Below the pieces are notes generated by a model. The model ran no database searches. It had not been told where the DNA came from and saw nothing but the letters and a program-made list of their open reading frames with translations. Shown piece after piece: positions 17,230 to 24,737 of a stretch of DNA of 64,000 nucleotides (position 1 is its first letter; each line of letters begins with the position of its first letter). Location: assembly GCF_023612255.1 (NCBI RefSeq), contig NZ_CP063231.1, forward strand, positions 4,210,501 through 4,274,500. The letters run 5' to 3'. This stretch comes from Luteibacter flocculans. GTDB lineage: Bacteria > Pseudomonadota > Gammaproteobacteria > Xanthomonadales > Rhodanobacteraceae. The translations under genes and the position numbers were made by a program.

Positions 17230-18663
17230 ATGAAAAGCATTCTTCGTTCCACTGCCTTGTTCACGGCACTCGTGCTCGCGGGTTGCGCGAGCGTGGGGCC
17301 CGACTATCAGGCACCGAAGGAAACGCCGGTGACGCTGATCGGCGTCGACGCCGCTCACCAGGACAGCGCGAGCTTCCAGGCACAGTGGTGGAAGCAGTTC
17401 GGCGATCCCACGCTCGATGCGTTGATCGTTCGCGCGGCAAAGAACGCACCCGATCTGAAGATTGCGGTGGCGCGCCTGGCGCAGGCGCGTGCCGCGCTGG
17501 GTACGGCGAAGTCGCAGCAGATTCCCGACATCGAAACCGGCGTGTCGTACCAGCGCAGCCGCCAGCAGCAGCCCGGCTTCAGTGATCAACGGCAGACGGT
17601 GACCGCGTACCAGGCCGGTTTCGACGCGTCGTGGGAACTGGACCTGTTCGGCGGCATCCGACGCTCGGTGGAAGCCGCGCGTGCCGACGCCGCTGCGGGT
17701 GAAGCCTCGCTGCGCGATGCGCAAGTCACGTTGTTTGCCGAAGTGGCACGCAACTACTTCGACCTGCGCGGTACGCAACTGCGCATCGACGTGGCGAAGC
17801 GTGACATCGCCAACCAGCGGGATTCGTTGAAGGTCATCGCCGCACGCGTCGACGTCGGTACCGGCGCGGAGCAGGATCTCGCCAGCGCCAAGGCACGGCT
17901 GGCCGCGGTCGAAGCACAGCTGCCCGTGTTGGAGACGCAGGCCAGCGCCGACCAGTTCCGCCTAGCGGTGTTGCTCGGCCAGCGCCCCGGCGAATTGGAC
18001 ATCGACCTGTCCCCGGCCTCGTTCAAGCCGATCGACGCGGCACTCGCCATCGGCGGCGCGGATGAAGTGCTGCAACGTCGTCCGGACATCCGCATCGCCG
18101 AACGCGAACTGGCCGCTGCCAATGCGCGCATCGGCGTGGCGAAGGCGGATTACTTCCCGCATATCTCACTCGGTGGCTTCATCGGTTTTCTTGCCGGACG
18201 CAGTAATAACTTTGGGGGTCCCGATTCGCGCGCGTGGTCGATCGCACCCAGCATTTCGTGGTCCGGTTTGAACGTACAACGCGTACGTTCGGGCGTGAAG
18301 GGCGCGGAAGCACGCGCCGACGAGGCCCGTGCAATCTACGACCGCACGGTGCTCACCGCGCTCGAAGATGTCGACAATTCGCTCGTGGCGTTCAATCGCC
18401 AGCGCGATCGCGTGGAGAAGCTGCTCGTCCAAGCAACGGAGAGTCGCCGCGCGGCGGCGCTTGCCAAGCTTCGCTACGACGCAGGCCGCACGGATTACCT
18501 CGAATTGCTCGATGCCGAACGCACCCAGCTCGCGGCCGAAGACCAGCTTGCCGAAGCGGAAGCCGGCATCAACCTGCGTGCCGTGCAGTTGTACAAGGCG
18601 CTCGGCGGCGGCTGGCAGGCCTGCGGTGACGAAGCCTGCAACGAGGTGGCGAAGGTGCCATGA
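17230..18663 (+). CDS. RND outer-membrane factor lipoprotein (OprN/OprM type)
   Basis: A 477-residue outer-membrane channel. The ATG at 17230, preceded by CGGGAG and 1 bp after the permease stop, begins a signal peptide ending in the lipobox LAGC (MKSILRSTALFTALVLAGCA). The TolC-like helical repeats follow, including SWELDLFGGIRRSVEAARAD and APSISWSGLNVQRVRSGVKG. It completes the tripartite MexEF-OprN-like pump with the two genes upstream and overlaps the next gene by 4 bp. It is a separate family member from the outer-membrane factors at 6122-7639 and 54529-55887. Confidence 0.94.
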   Translation: MKSILRSTALFTALVLAGCASVGPDYQAPKETPVTLIGVDAAHQDSASFQAQWWKQFGDPTLDALIVRAAKNAPDLKIAVARLAQARAALGTAKSQQIPDIETGVSYQRSRQQQPGFSDQRQTVTAYQAGFDASWELDLFGGIRRSVEAARADAAAGEASLRDAQVTLFAEVARNYFDLRGTQLRIDVAKRDIANQRDSLKVIAARVDVGTGAEQDLASAKARLAAVEAQLPVLETQASADQFRLAVLLGQRPGELDIDLSPASFKPIDAALAIGGADEVLQRRPDIRIAERELAAANARIGVAKADYFPHISLGGFIGFLAGRSNNFGGPDSRAWSIAPSISWSGLNVQRVRSGVKGAEARADEARAIYDRTVLTALEDVDNSLVAFNRQRDRVEKLLVQATESRRAAALAKLRYDAGRTDYLELLDAERTQLAAEDQLAEAEAGINLRAVQLYKALGGGWQACGDEACNEVAKVP

Positions 18664-19433
18664 GCACGGCGAAGGTTCACCGCCTGCCGGTGCAGGCGAA
18701 GCGAAACCGTGCGGTCGCGTTGGAACCGCCGCTCACCCAGCGCGTAGCGCTGGTGAGCGGCGCCAATCGCGGTATCGGTCTCGAGGTGTCGCGCCAGCTC
18801 GCCTCTCTCGGCGTCACGGTATTCATGGGCATGCGTGAGCCTGGCAAGGGCGAAAAGGCGGCGCGTTCCATTCGCCAAGCCGGTGGGGACGCGCACGCGC
18901 TGCGGCTCGACGTCACGAAGCAAGACGACATCGATCGCGCCATCGCACATATCGCCGAGCATTCCGGCCGCCTCGACATCCTCGTGAACAATGCCGGCGG
19001 ATACTTCGACGCCGAGGGACATCCCTCGGTACTCGATCTCGATGCCATTCGCGGCGCCATGGAAGTGAACCTCATCGGTGCGTGGAGCCTCACTTCTGCC
19101 GCCCTCCCGTTGATGAAGCGGCATGGGTACGGCCGCGTGGTGAACATCTCCAGCGAATGCGCCGTGCGCGCGATGTGCGGCGAGAACAGCCCCGCCTACC
19201 GCGTATCGAAAGCGGCGTTGAACGCGTACACCCAGGTGCTCGCGCGCGAACTCAACGGCAGCGGCATCCTGGTCAACGCGGTCTGCCCTGGCTGGACGGC
19301 AACGGCACTCGGTGGGAGCGGTGGCAGGCCGGCAGCGGAAAGTGCGGAGGGCATCGTATGGGCTGCATTACTCGCGGAGCGCGAAGCATCGACGGGCGGG
19401 TTCTTTCGCGACCGCATGAAGATCGCCTGGTAG
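18660..19433 (+). CDS. SDR-family NAD(P)-dependent oxidoreductase at the end of the RND operon
   Basis: A 257-residue short-chain dehydrogenase/reductase. The cofactor motif SGANRGIG is at residues 33-40, NNAG at 110-113, the catalytic Ser at 164-165 and the Tyr-Lys pair YRVSK at 180-184. All parts of the classical active site are present. It overlaps the outer-membrane factor gene by 4 bp, so it is probably co-expressed with the pump. A role in reducing a toxic carbonyl compound that the pump also handles is plausible but not shown. About 20 extra basic residues precede the usual SDR start. Confidence 0.92.
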   Translation: MSTAKVHRLPVQAKRNRAVALEPPLTQRVALVSGANRGIGLEVSRQLASLGVTVFMGMREPGKGEKAARSIRQAGGDAHALRLDVTKQDDIDRAIAHIAEHSGRLDILVNNAGGYFDAEGHPSVLDLDAIRGAMEVNLIGAWSLTSAALPLMKRHGYGRVVNISSECAVRAMCGENSPAYRVSKAALNAYTQVLARELNGSGILVNAVCPGWTATALGGSGGRPAAESAEGIVWAALLAEREASTGGFFRDRMKIAW

Positions 19434-19491
19434 GGACATCGATCAATACGACGGCGCTTCGTTGCCGGAGTGTGACCGCGGTCGCAACCCG

Positions 19492-19524
19492 TAGTCCTAC
19501 GGTGAGCGTTTAGGACGAGTCCTA
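19492..19524. promoter_or_regulatory. Three GTCCTA/TAGGAC half-sites upstream of secreted protein
   Basis: GTCCTA occurs at 19494-19499, TAGGAC at 19511-19516 and GTCCTA at 19519-19524. The last two form a perfect palindrome around a 2-bp centre. The group lies 63-93 bp before the start of the 19587 gene and looks like a binding site for a dimeric regulator. The regulator is unknown. Confidence 0.45.
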
Positions 19525-19586
19525 TGTATGGCGCGGCGGCGGGAGGCGTAAGTTCTCGCTCCCCTTTCCATACCGCGAGGACCGCC

Positions 19587-20162
19587 ATGAAATCCATCCT
19601 TATATGCGCTGTCGCACTGGCGTCGTTTTTCTGCACGCCTGTCATGGCGGAGGATGCCTTCGAAGGCTTCGACCACTTACCGGCACAGGAGATCCACCGG
19701 GACACACCGCTGGTGCTCGATCACTTCAGCGTGAGTCTCCCGTTCGGCGGTTTGGGTGTCATCCGAGAGACCGACGTGGACGATGGCCTGGAGTCGGGCA
19801 TGGTGTTGTCGGCACCCGCCGAATGGAATCTGGCCACCTTTGAGTTGACCTTCAATAAGCCATGGGAGCGTGTGACCTTTACGCTCGTTCTGCCACCGAA
19901 CCAGGAGGAGCGCATCCGTACCCTTGTGATGCTCTACGGCGCTGACCCGGCAAGTCCCGCCACGAACGTCACGCTTTTCTGGCATGGTCCCGAACGCCGC
20001 CGGGTGCGCGTCGAGATGGTCCGCCTATCGGATAGCGAACCGTTCCAAAGAGTACTTCTCCACCTCATGCGCGGAGCATATGTCGACAACATTCACGTGG
20101 AGGGACGAGGCTCCGACTTGACCATGCCGATGCCGACACCGATGCACGTTCCCCACATGTGA
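19587..20162 (+). CDS. Secreted protein of unknown function with Met/His/Pro-rich tail
   Basis: A 191-residue protein not assigned to a family. The ATG at 19587, preceded by GCGAGG, begins a clear Sec signal peptide with cleavage after about residue 21 (MKSILICAVALASFFCTPVMA). The mature part is acidic and alternates hydrophobic and polar residues (WNLATFELTFNKPWERVTFTLVLP), which suggests a beta-sandwich domain. The extreme C-terminus reads LTMPMPTPMHVPHM, a Met/His/Pro-rich tail that could bind a metal such as copper; this is a guess. The gene stands alone between the RND operon and a shared terminator hairpin, and is preceded by a three-half-site regulatory motif. Confidence 0.75.
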   Translation: MKSILICAVALASFFCTPVMAEDAFEGFDHLPAQEIHRDTPLVLDHFSVSLPFGGLGVIRETDVDDGLESGMVLSAPAEWNLATFELTFNKPWERVTFTLVLPPNQEERIRTLVMLYGADPASPATNVTLFWHGPERRRVRVEMVRLSDSEPFQRVLLHLMRGAYVDNIHVEGRGSDLTMPMPTPMHVPHM

Positions 20163-20167
20163 CATCG

Positions 20168-20203
20168 AAGCCACCGGCGAGCTGTAGGGTTTGCCGGTGG
20201 CTT
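20168..20203. terminator. Hairpin between convergent genes
   Basis: AAGCCACCGGC (20168-20178) and GCCGGTGGCTT (20193-20203) form a perfect 11-bp stem with a 14-base loop. It sits between the stop codons of the secreted protein (20162, plus strand) and the AI-2E transporter (20218, minus strand). This is the place for a bidirectional terminator, although no long T-run follows on either strand. Confidence 0.7.
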
Positions 20204-20217
20204 GTGCTCGAATAGTC

Positions 20218-21381
20218 TCAACGCGACACGATGTGCGCGAACCACTGCCAACCGCGCAACTTCAAGGTAATCAGTTTCGCGCAGGTGAGCATCGGGACAG
20301 CAAGCAAGGCGCCGGGAATCCCCCACAGCCAGCCCCAGATCAGCAGCCAGAGAAGGATCGCCACGGGGCTGAGCCGCGAGCGTCGGCCTTGCAACATCGG
20401 CGTGATCAGATTGCCTTCCACGGCCGTGATGCCTGCGAACGTCGCAGCGGGGAGCAACGCGGTGCCGAGTTCCTGGAAATGCAGCACACCCACGATCGCA
20501 AGCACCGTGGTCGTGGTGATGGCACCGACGTACGGAATGAAGTTGGCGACGGTGGCGACCGTGCCCCATAGCAACGGGTCCGGTACGTCGTACAGGTAGA
20601 GCATGCCCGCGGTGATGAGGCCCAACGTGACGTTGATGGCTGCGGTAAGCAGCAGATAGCTCGACACTTCCGTCTGAATACTGCGAACGATGCTTACGGT
20701 GTGTCGCTTGTACGAGAAGGTGGGCGATATTTCGACGGCTCGGCGCAGGATCTCGTCGCCGTAGACGAGAAAGAAGAACACCAGCAGTGCCACGGTAAGC
20801 ACGCTGGCAAGCACCTTGGGCGCACCCGCCACGATGTCCCACATCGTAAAGGCGAGCGTACTGGCCGTTTGCGGTGCGTTACGCGGGGCCGCACCGCCGA
20901 CCAGGTTCTGCGTTGCCCGACTCGCGGCCTCGATCTGCTGCGTCATCGGCTTGATCTTGGGCGCGAACGTACGCATCGCTGCGGGCGCGTCGTGAAACCA
21001 GTTGAGGGCGGGGGTCGACAGCGTGACGATGGCAGAAACCAGCCCGACCCCGAGCAACACCATTACGGTGACGGCTGCCAGCCAACGCGGAATACGCACG
21101 CGCGCGGCAGCGGCCACGATGGGATTGAGCGCCAGACCAATGAACCCGGCGAGCACCAGCGGCACCAGAAGCGATTTGCCGATGGCGACGGTATAGACCA
21201 GGGCCAGCAGGATGATGCCGGTCAGGGAGACACGGATCGATCGAAGATGGCGCGAGATGCGACGCGTACTGCGGCTGCTGCCCGGCTTGCGGCGCAATCG
21301 CTTCGGAAGTGTGGATACCGCCACACCGGGTGCCGCCGCTGAGGGCAGCGGCGTGGGGAGCGAGCTTGGCATGTCGCTCAT
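20218..21381 (-). CDS. AI-2E/PerM family transporter
   Basis: A 387-residue integral membrane protein of the AI-2E family exporter group (PF01594), with about eight hydrophobic segments. Family-typical segments include YDVPDPLLWGTVATVANFIPYVGA and LLLWLLIWGWLWGIPGALLAVP near the C-terminus. The first 50 residues are a basic Ser/Arg/Pro-rich cytoplasmic tail. Members have been linked to autoinducer-2 export or to Na+/H+ exchange; which applies here cannot be told. It is the last gene of a leftward run of small membrane proteins, overlapping the preceding one by 4 bp. Confidence 0.88.
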   Translation of the reverse strand: MSDMPSSLPTPLPSAAAPGVAVSTLPKRLRRKPGSSRSTRRISRHLRSIRVSLTGIILLALVYTVAIGKSLLVPLVLAGFIGLALNPIVAAAARVRIPRWLAAVTVMVLLGVGLVSAIVTLSTPALNWFHDAPAAMRTFAPKIKPMTQQIEAASRATQNLVGGAAPRNAPQTASTLAFTMWDIVAGAPKVLASVLTVALLVFFFLVYGDEILRRAVEISPTFSYKRHTVSIVRSIQTEVSSYLLLTAAINVTLGLITAGMLYLYDVPDPLLWGTVATVANFIPYVGAITTTTVLAIVGVLHFQELGTALLPAATFAGITAVEGNLITPMLQGRRSRLSPVAILLWLLIWGWLWGIPGALLAVPMLTCAKLITLKLRGWQWFAHIVSR

Positions 21382-21695
21382 GACACGCTGTCGGCCGCAT
21401 CGGCCGCGTTGCCCGCCAGGTCACCGAAGAACGTGCCAGCGGCAATGGACGCAGCGCGCGCGACCAGGTCGGCGACACCGCCTGCAACGAGGCCACTCAC
21501 ACCAGGCACAGCCATCGGGTTCAGCTTGATGTTGCTGAGGAGAAATCCGGACCCGGCGGCTACGCCTAGTACGGTAAGGGGATGTTCGTAGCCTCGCGCG
21601 ATCAGTGCGGCTGCGGGGCGTACGGTTTCCTCGCGCGCGACGGCAACACGCAGCTGTGCCGCCCTGACCTTTGCCATGCTGCTGAAAATGCCCAT
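21378..21695 (-). CDS. Small membrane protein of unknown function
   Basis: A 105-residue protein I do not recognise. A basic N-terminal amphipathic part (about residues 1-37) is followed by a hydrophobic, Gly-rich region (LTVLGVAAGSGFLLSN and VSGLVAGGVADLVARAASIAAG). It overlaps the AI-2E transporter start by 4 bp and starts 3 bp after the holin-X family gene, so the three are very likely one operon. Confidence 0.7.
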   Translation of the reverse strand: MGIFSSMAKVRAAQLRVAVAREETVRPAAALIARGYEHPLTVLGVAAGSGFLLSNIKLNPMAVPGVSGLVAGGVADLVARAASIAAGTFFGDLAGNAADAADSVS

Positions 21696-21698
21696 CCC

Positions 21699-22181
21699 TC
21701 AGTCCCCCGCCTGTTCACTTTCCGCTTTGCCGCGCGTGGCCGCTTCACGTGCCAGCGTCGCAAGTTCGGAGCGCGTGGCAGGCAGCGTAAGCCAATGCAT
21801 CGCGCGGCGAAACGTGAGGATGGCGACGATCAACAGAACAAGTTGCAGGCCGGCGAGCGCGGTCAGCGCCCAGGCCCACGAGCCAAACCATTGCGCCAGA
21901 CCCCAGCCCGCCAGAGCGAGCAGGGTAAAGCCCAGCGCCACCGCGAACACGATGGCGGCCAGGCCCATGAACAGCATCATGACGATGCCGCTACGCGCCA
22001 GGCCCATCTCGGCGGTGAAGAGGCTCCACTGCGCCGCAAAGAGGTCTTTCAGTCCGGCGCCGAGGCTCCGGAGATCGTCAACCCATGAAGGCATGACCGG
22101 CTTAGCGGAACGGGGCGACGCCTCGTCATTTGGCGTCGCCCCGTCCATACCGTCTCGCCCCGAGGGACCGTCGTCCAGCAT
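21699..22181 (-). CDS. Holin-X/YqjE-type membrane protein
   Basis: A 160-residue protein with two long hydrophobic segments (about 66-95 and 103-125) after an acidic N-terminus. This matches the putative actinobacterial holin-X family (PF07332, phage-holin-family annotation) and the YqjE proteins that often lie beside DUF883 proteins. The name does not mean phage origin here: no phage genes are nearby, and the neighbours are the DUF883 and DUF1328 genes upstream and two membrane proteins downstream. It probably acts in the inner membrane under stress or stationary phase. The biochemical role is unknown. Confidence 0.75.
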   Translation of the reverse strand: MLDDGPSGRDGMDGATPNDEASPRSAKPVMPSWVDDLRSLGAGLKDLFAAQWSLFTAEMGLARSGIVMMLFMGLAAIVFAVALGFTLLALAGWGLAQWFGSWAWALTALAGLQLVLLIVAILTFRRAMHWLTLPATRSELATLAREAATRGKAESEQAGD

Positions 22182-22207
22182 TCGTCACGCCCCTGGGGAA
22201 GATGGAA

Positions 22208-22597
22208 TCAGTTGCGGAAAATGCGGCCGGCGAGCCAGCCCGCGGCGATCGCCAGTGCAATGGACTGGACCGGCTTCTCACGCACGTAATCGCGGGCGGT
22301 GTCGAGCCAGTCGTCGACCTTCTCTACCGCTTCGCCGTAGGCCTCTTTACCACGCAGCTTGGCTTCTTCGGCTTTTTCGGCAGCACGCGTGGCACCGTGT
22401 GCCGCTTTGTCCGTAGCGTTGTGGAGGGTGTGCTCCACCTTGTCGGCAGCACGCTCGACGGCGTCCTTGGTGCGACCGACGGCGTCGGAGGTGGCTTCCT
22501 TCACTCGCTCGGCGCGTGCGTCAATGCGCTCGGCGGCCGATACGGTGTTGGCGGCGGCGGTCGCAGCGTTGGCGACATGATCGACGGGCTTGTTCAT
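22208..22597 (-). CDS. DUF883 family protein (ElaB/YqjD-like)
   Basis: A 129-residue protein with a long Ala/Lys/Glu-rich amphipathic helix (about residues 10-100) and a C-terminal hydrophobic anchor ending in IALAIAAGWLAGRIFRN, the DUF883 signature. The ATG at 22597 follows GGAGA. E. coli YqjD and ElaB are inner-membrane, C-tail-anchored proteins that bind ribosomes in stationary phase. The same is plausible here by homology. It lies 26 bp upstream of the holin-X family gene and probably begins or continues the same leftward transcript. Confidence 0.85.
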   Translation of the reverse strand: MNKPVDHVANAATAAANTVSAAERIDARAERVKEATSDAVGRTKDAVERAADKVEHTLHNATDKAAHGATRAAEKAEEAKLRGKEAYGEAVEKVDDWLDTARDYVREKPVQSIALAIAAGWLAGRIFRN

Positions 22598-22665
22598 GGG
22601 GCAGTCTCCGGTGCTGTGGTCGAGCAACATAGGTCAGAAGAGGTGACGCCGGGGTTACGGCGGAA

Positions 22666-22824
22666 CTATACGCTGCGGCCCCGGAAGAACGAGATGATCG
22701 CCAGGATCAGGAAGATGACGAACAGGATCTTCGCAATGCCGGCTGCCGTACCCGCGATGCCACCGAAACCGAACACGGCGGCAATGATCGCAATGACGAG
22801 AAAAACGAGGGCATAGTGCAGCAT
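22666..22824 (-). CDS. DUF1328 (YtjA-like) small membrane protein
   Basis: A 52-residue protein, easily missed because of its size. It begins [20 protein letters not shown] and ends [12 protein letters not shown], the pattern of the DUF1328/YtjA family: two hydrophobic helices separated by a Gly-rich turn ([12 protein letters not shown]). The start at 22824 is preceded by GGAGATACCC. It lies 68 bp upstream of the DUF883 gene on the same strand. Members are often induced by osmotic or envelope stress; the function is unknown. Confidence 0.9.
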   Translation of the reverse strand: MLHYALVFLVIAIIAAVFGFGGIAGTAAGIAKILFVIFLILAIISFFRGRSV

Positions 22825-22938
22825 GTGGGTATCTCCGTGGAGTGGCGCGGCACCATTTAGTCCCGCGCCCCGCGCATGCCGCGTGAAGCCCAGCGCTCTC
22901 GCTCAATGGGCGTTCAGCCTCGCGCCTTCACTCGGTCG

Positions 22939-23577
22939 TCACGCGTTGACCTTCGGGTTCAACGAATAGGTGCCGGTGATCTTCGCTTCAGCGACCACGT
23001 GACCCTCGATCACGTCGCGCAGCTCTTGCAGTGAGAACCCGTTTTCCAGTGGAACGTGGTCCACGTCCAACGCGTACACGTGGAAGTGGTAGTGATGCGG
23101 AATGGTGTCGTTCCACGGCGGGCACGGACCGTCGTACCCGTGGTAATGACCTTCCATGTCGCGGTCGCCCTTGAACCAGCCGGTGTAGTCGTTGAGACCC
23201 TGCACCGATCCGGGCGGACCCACCGGCGCCTTCTTGCCGCGCGGCACGATGCCTTCGCCACAGGCGCCTTCGGCCAGCTCACGGCATTCCAGCGGAATGT
23301 TCGCCATCAGCCAGTGGACGAACTCCACGCGCGGCAGGTCGCGGCGAACCTCACGGCCTTCCACGTTCACATCGTCGGGCTTCGAGGGCACGTCGGTATC
23401 GATCACGGCGATCGCGAACGACTTGGCCGTGGCCGGCACTTCCGTCCACGCGAGGTGTGGCGTGATGTTGCCGGCGGGCCGGATGCGGTCGCCGCTGGCC
23501 GGCTCGGCCACTTCCATGAAAGCGTAAGCCGCGGGGATCGGCTTACCGTGTTCGATGCTGTCGCTCTTGAGTCGCAT
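22939..23577 (-). CDS. YbhB/YbcL-type PEBP (Raf kinase inhibitor-like) protein
   Basis: A 212-residue protein of the phosphatidylethanolamine-binding family. The ligand-pocket signature is present as DGPCPPWNDTIPHHYHFHVYALD (abbreviated: Asp, Pro-Pro and the HxH near residue 155-170), with VIDTDVPSKPDDV in the first half. No signal peptide is seen, so it is cytoplasmic like YbhB. The start at 23577 has GGAGA in front. The cellular role of bacterial members is not settled. It follows the sorbosone dehydrogenase-like gene by 16 bp on the same strand and is probably co-transcribed. Confidence 0.9.
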   Translation of the reverse strand: MRLKSDSIEHGKPIPAAYAFMEVAEPASGDRIRPAGNITPHLAWTEVPATAKSFAIAVIDTDVPSKPDDVNVEGREVRRDLPRVEFVHWLMANIPLECRELAEGACGEGIVPRGKKAPVGPPGSVQGLNDYTGWFKGDRDMEGHYHGYDGPCPPWNDTIPHHYHFHVYALDVDHVPLENGFSLQELRDVIEGHVVAEAKITGTYSLNPKVNA

Positions 23578-23593
23578 GGGGCTTTCTCCGTTC

Positions 23594-24685
23594 TCAGTTC
23601 TTGTAGGTCACGCGATAGATGGCACCGTTGTCGTCGTCACTGATGAGCAGGCTGCCATCCGGCAGGGGCTGCACGTCGGCCGGACGACCCGAGACCTTCT
23701 CGCCCTTGAGGAAACCCTCGACGAGCGGTTCATAACTGGCCACCTTGTTGCCGTTGAAGCGCACGCTCATCACCCGGTAACCCGACTTCGCCGTACGGTT
23801 CCAGGAGCCGTGCTCGGCGATGATGGCGGCACCACGATAGGCCGCAGGGAACTGCTTCCCATCGTAGAAGCGCATGCCGAGCGCGGCCACGTGCGCTCCC
23901 AACTTCAACACGGGCGGTGTAAAGCTTTTGCAATCCTTGCCCTTGCCGAACTCGGGATCGGGCGTGTCGCCTTGATGGCAATACGGATAACCGAAGTGTT
24001 CGCCTGTCTTGGTGACGTGATTCAGTTCATCGCTGGGGAGGTCGTCGCCAAGCATGTCGCGGCCGTTGTCGGTAAACCAGAGCGACTTGTCGCTCGGGCG
24101 CCAGTCGAAGCCCACGGTATTGCGGATGCCCTTGGCGACGGTTTCCGCGCCTGTGCCATCGGGATTCATGCGCCATAACTGCGCAAAGCCCTCGTCGCCG
24201 CGATCGCAGATGTTGCACGGCGCACCGACGGGAACGTACAGCTTGTCGTCCGGGCCAAACGCGATGAACTTCCAGCCATGGGCGGTCTCGGTATGCAGCT
24301 TATCGGTCACCAGCTCGGGTTTCGGCGGCGTATCCAGGTGGTTTTCCAGATCGCGCAGCACATAGATGCGATTGACCGCCGACACGTAGAGGTCACCGTT
24401 GTGGAACGCCACGCCGACCGGCAGTTGAAGGCCGCTGGCGACGGTGCGGATCTTTTCCACGCGGCCATCGGCGGCGTAGCTCACCGCATAGACCTTGCCC
24501 GCGTCGCGCGAGCCGACGAACACCGTGTTCTTCGTGCCGAGCGCCATCTCGCGTGCGTCGGGCACCTGGTCCGTCCACACCGCTATGTGGAATCCCGCTG
24601 GCAAGGTCAGCGATGCCATGGGCGGCGGAGTGGCGAATGCGGGGGCCGCTGACAAGGCGAGACTGAAAGCAAGGGCGCTGCGCAT
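23594..24685 (-). CDS. Exported glucose/sorbosone dehydrogenase-like beta-propeller protein
   Basis: A 363-residue protein with a Sec signal peptide (MRSALAFSLALSAAPAFA) and a six-bladed beta-propeller of the GSDH family (PF07995), which includes PQQ-dependent soluble glucose dehydrogenase and L-sorbosone dehydrogenase. Typical segments are KGIRNTVGFDWRPSDKSLW, FTDNGRDMLGDDLPSDELN and GEHFGYPYCHQGD. Two Cys pairs, including CNIC, are present. It presumably oxidises a sugar or aldehyde in the periplasm with PQQ; no PQQ synthesis genes are in the window. A GGGAG lies just before the start codon. Confidence 0.88.
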   Translation of the reverse strand: MRSALAFSLALSAAPAFATPPPMASLTLPAGFHIAVWTDQVPDAREMALGTKNTVFVGSRDAGKVYAVSYAADGRVEKIRTVASGLQLPVGVAFHNGDLYVSAVNRIYVLRDLENHLDTPPKPELVTDKLHTETAHGWKFIAFGPDDKLYVPVGAPCNICDRGDEGFAQLWRMNPDGTGAETVAKGIRNTVGFDWRPSDKSLWFTDNGRDMLGDDLPSDELNHVTKTGEHFGYPYCHQGDTPDPEFGKGKDCKSFTPPVLKLGAHVAALGMRFYDGKQFPAAYRGAAIIAEHGSWNRTAKSGYRVMSVRFNGNKVASYEPLVEGFLKGEKVSGRPADVQPLPDGSLLISDDDNGAIYRVTYKN

Positions 24686-24737
24686 GATGACTCCCGGTGC
24701 TGGAATGACCCGCCGTGCCGTCAGGACAACGAATGAC

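Noticed and set aside
12813-17264. A 1483-codon open frame on the minus strand opposite the RND operon
   Set aside because: It mirrors the third-position GC bias of the plus-strand pump genes, is full of His/Arg/Asp-rich sequence without domains, and the plus-strand products are unmistakable.
21699-22181. Prophage lysis gene (holin)
   Set aside because: Only the family name suggests phage; there are no endolysin, structural or integrase genes and the neighbours are housekeeping stress proteins.
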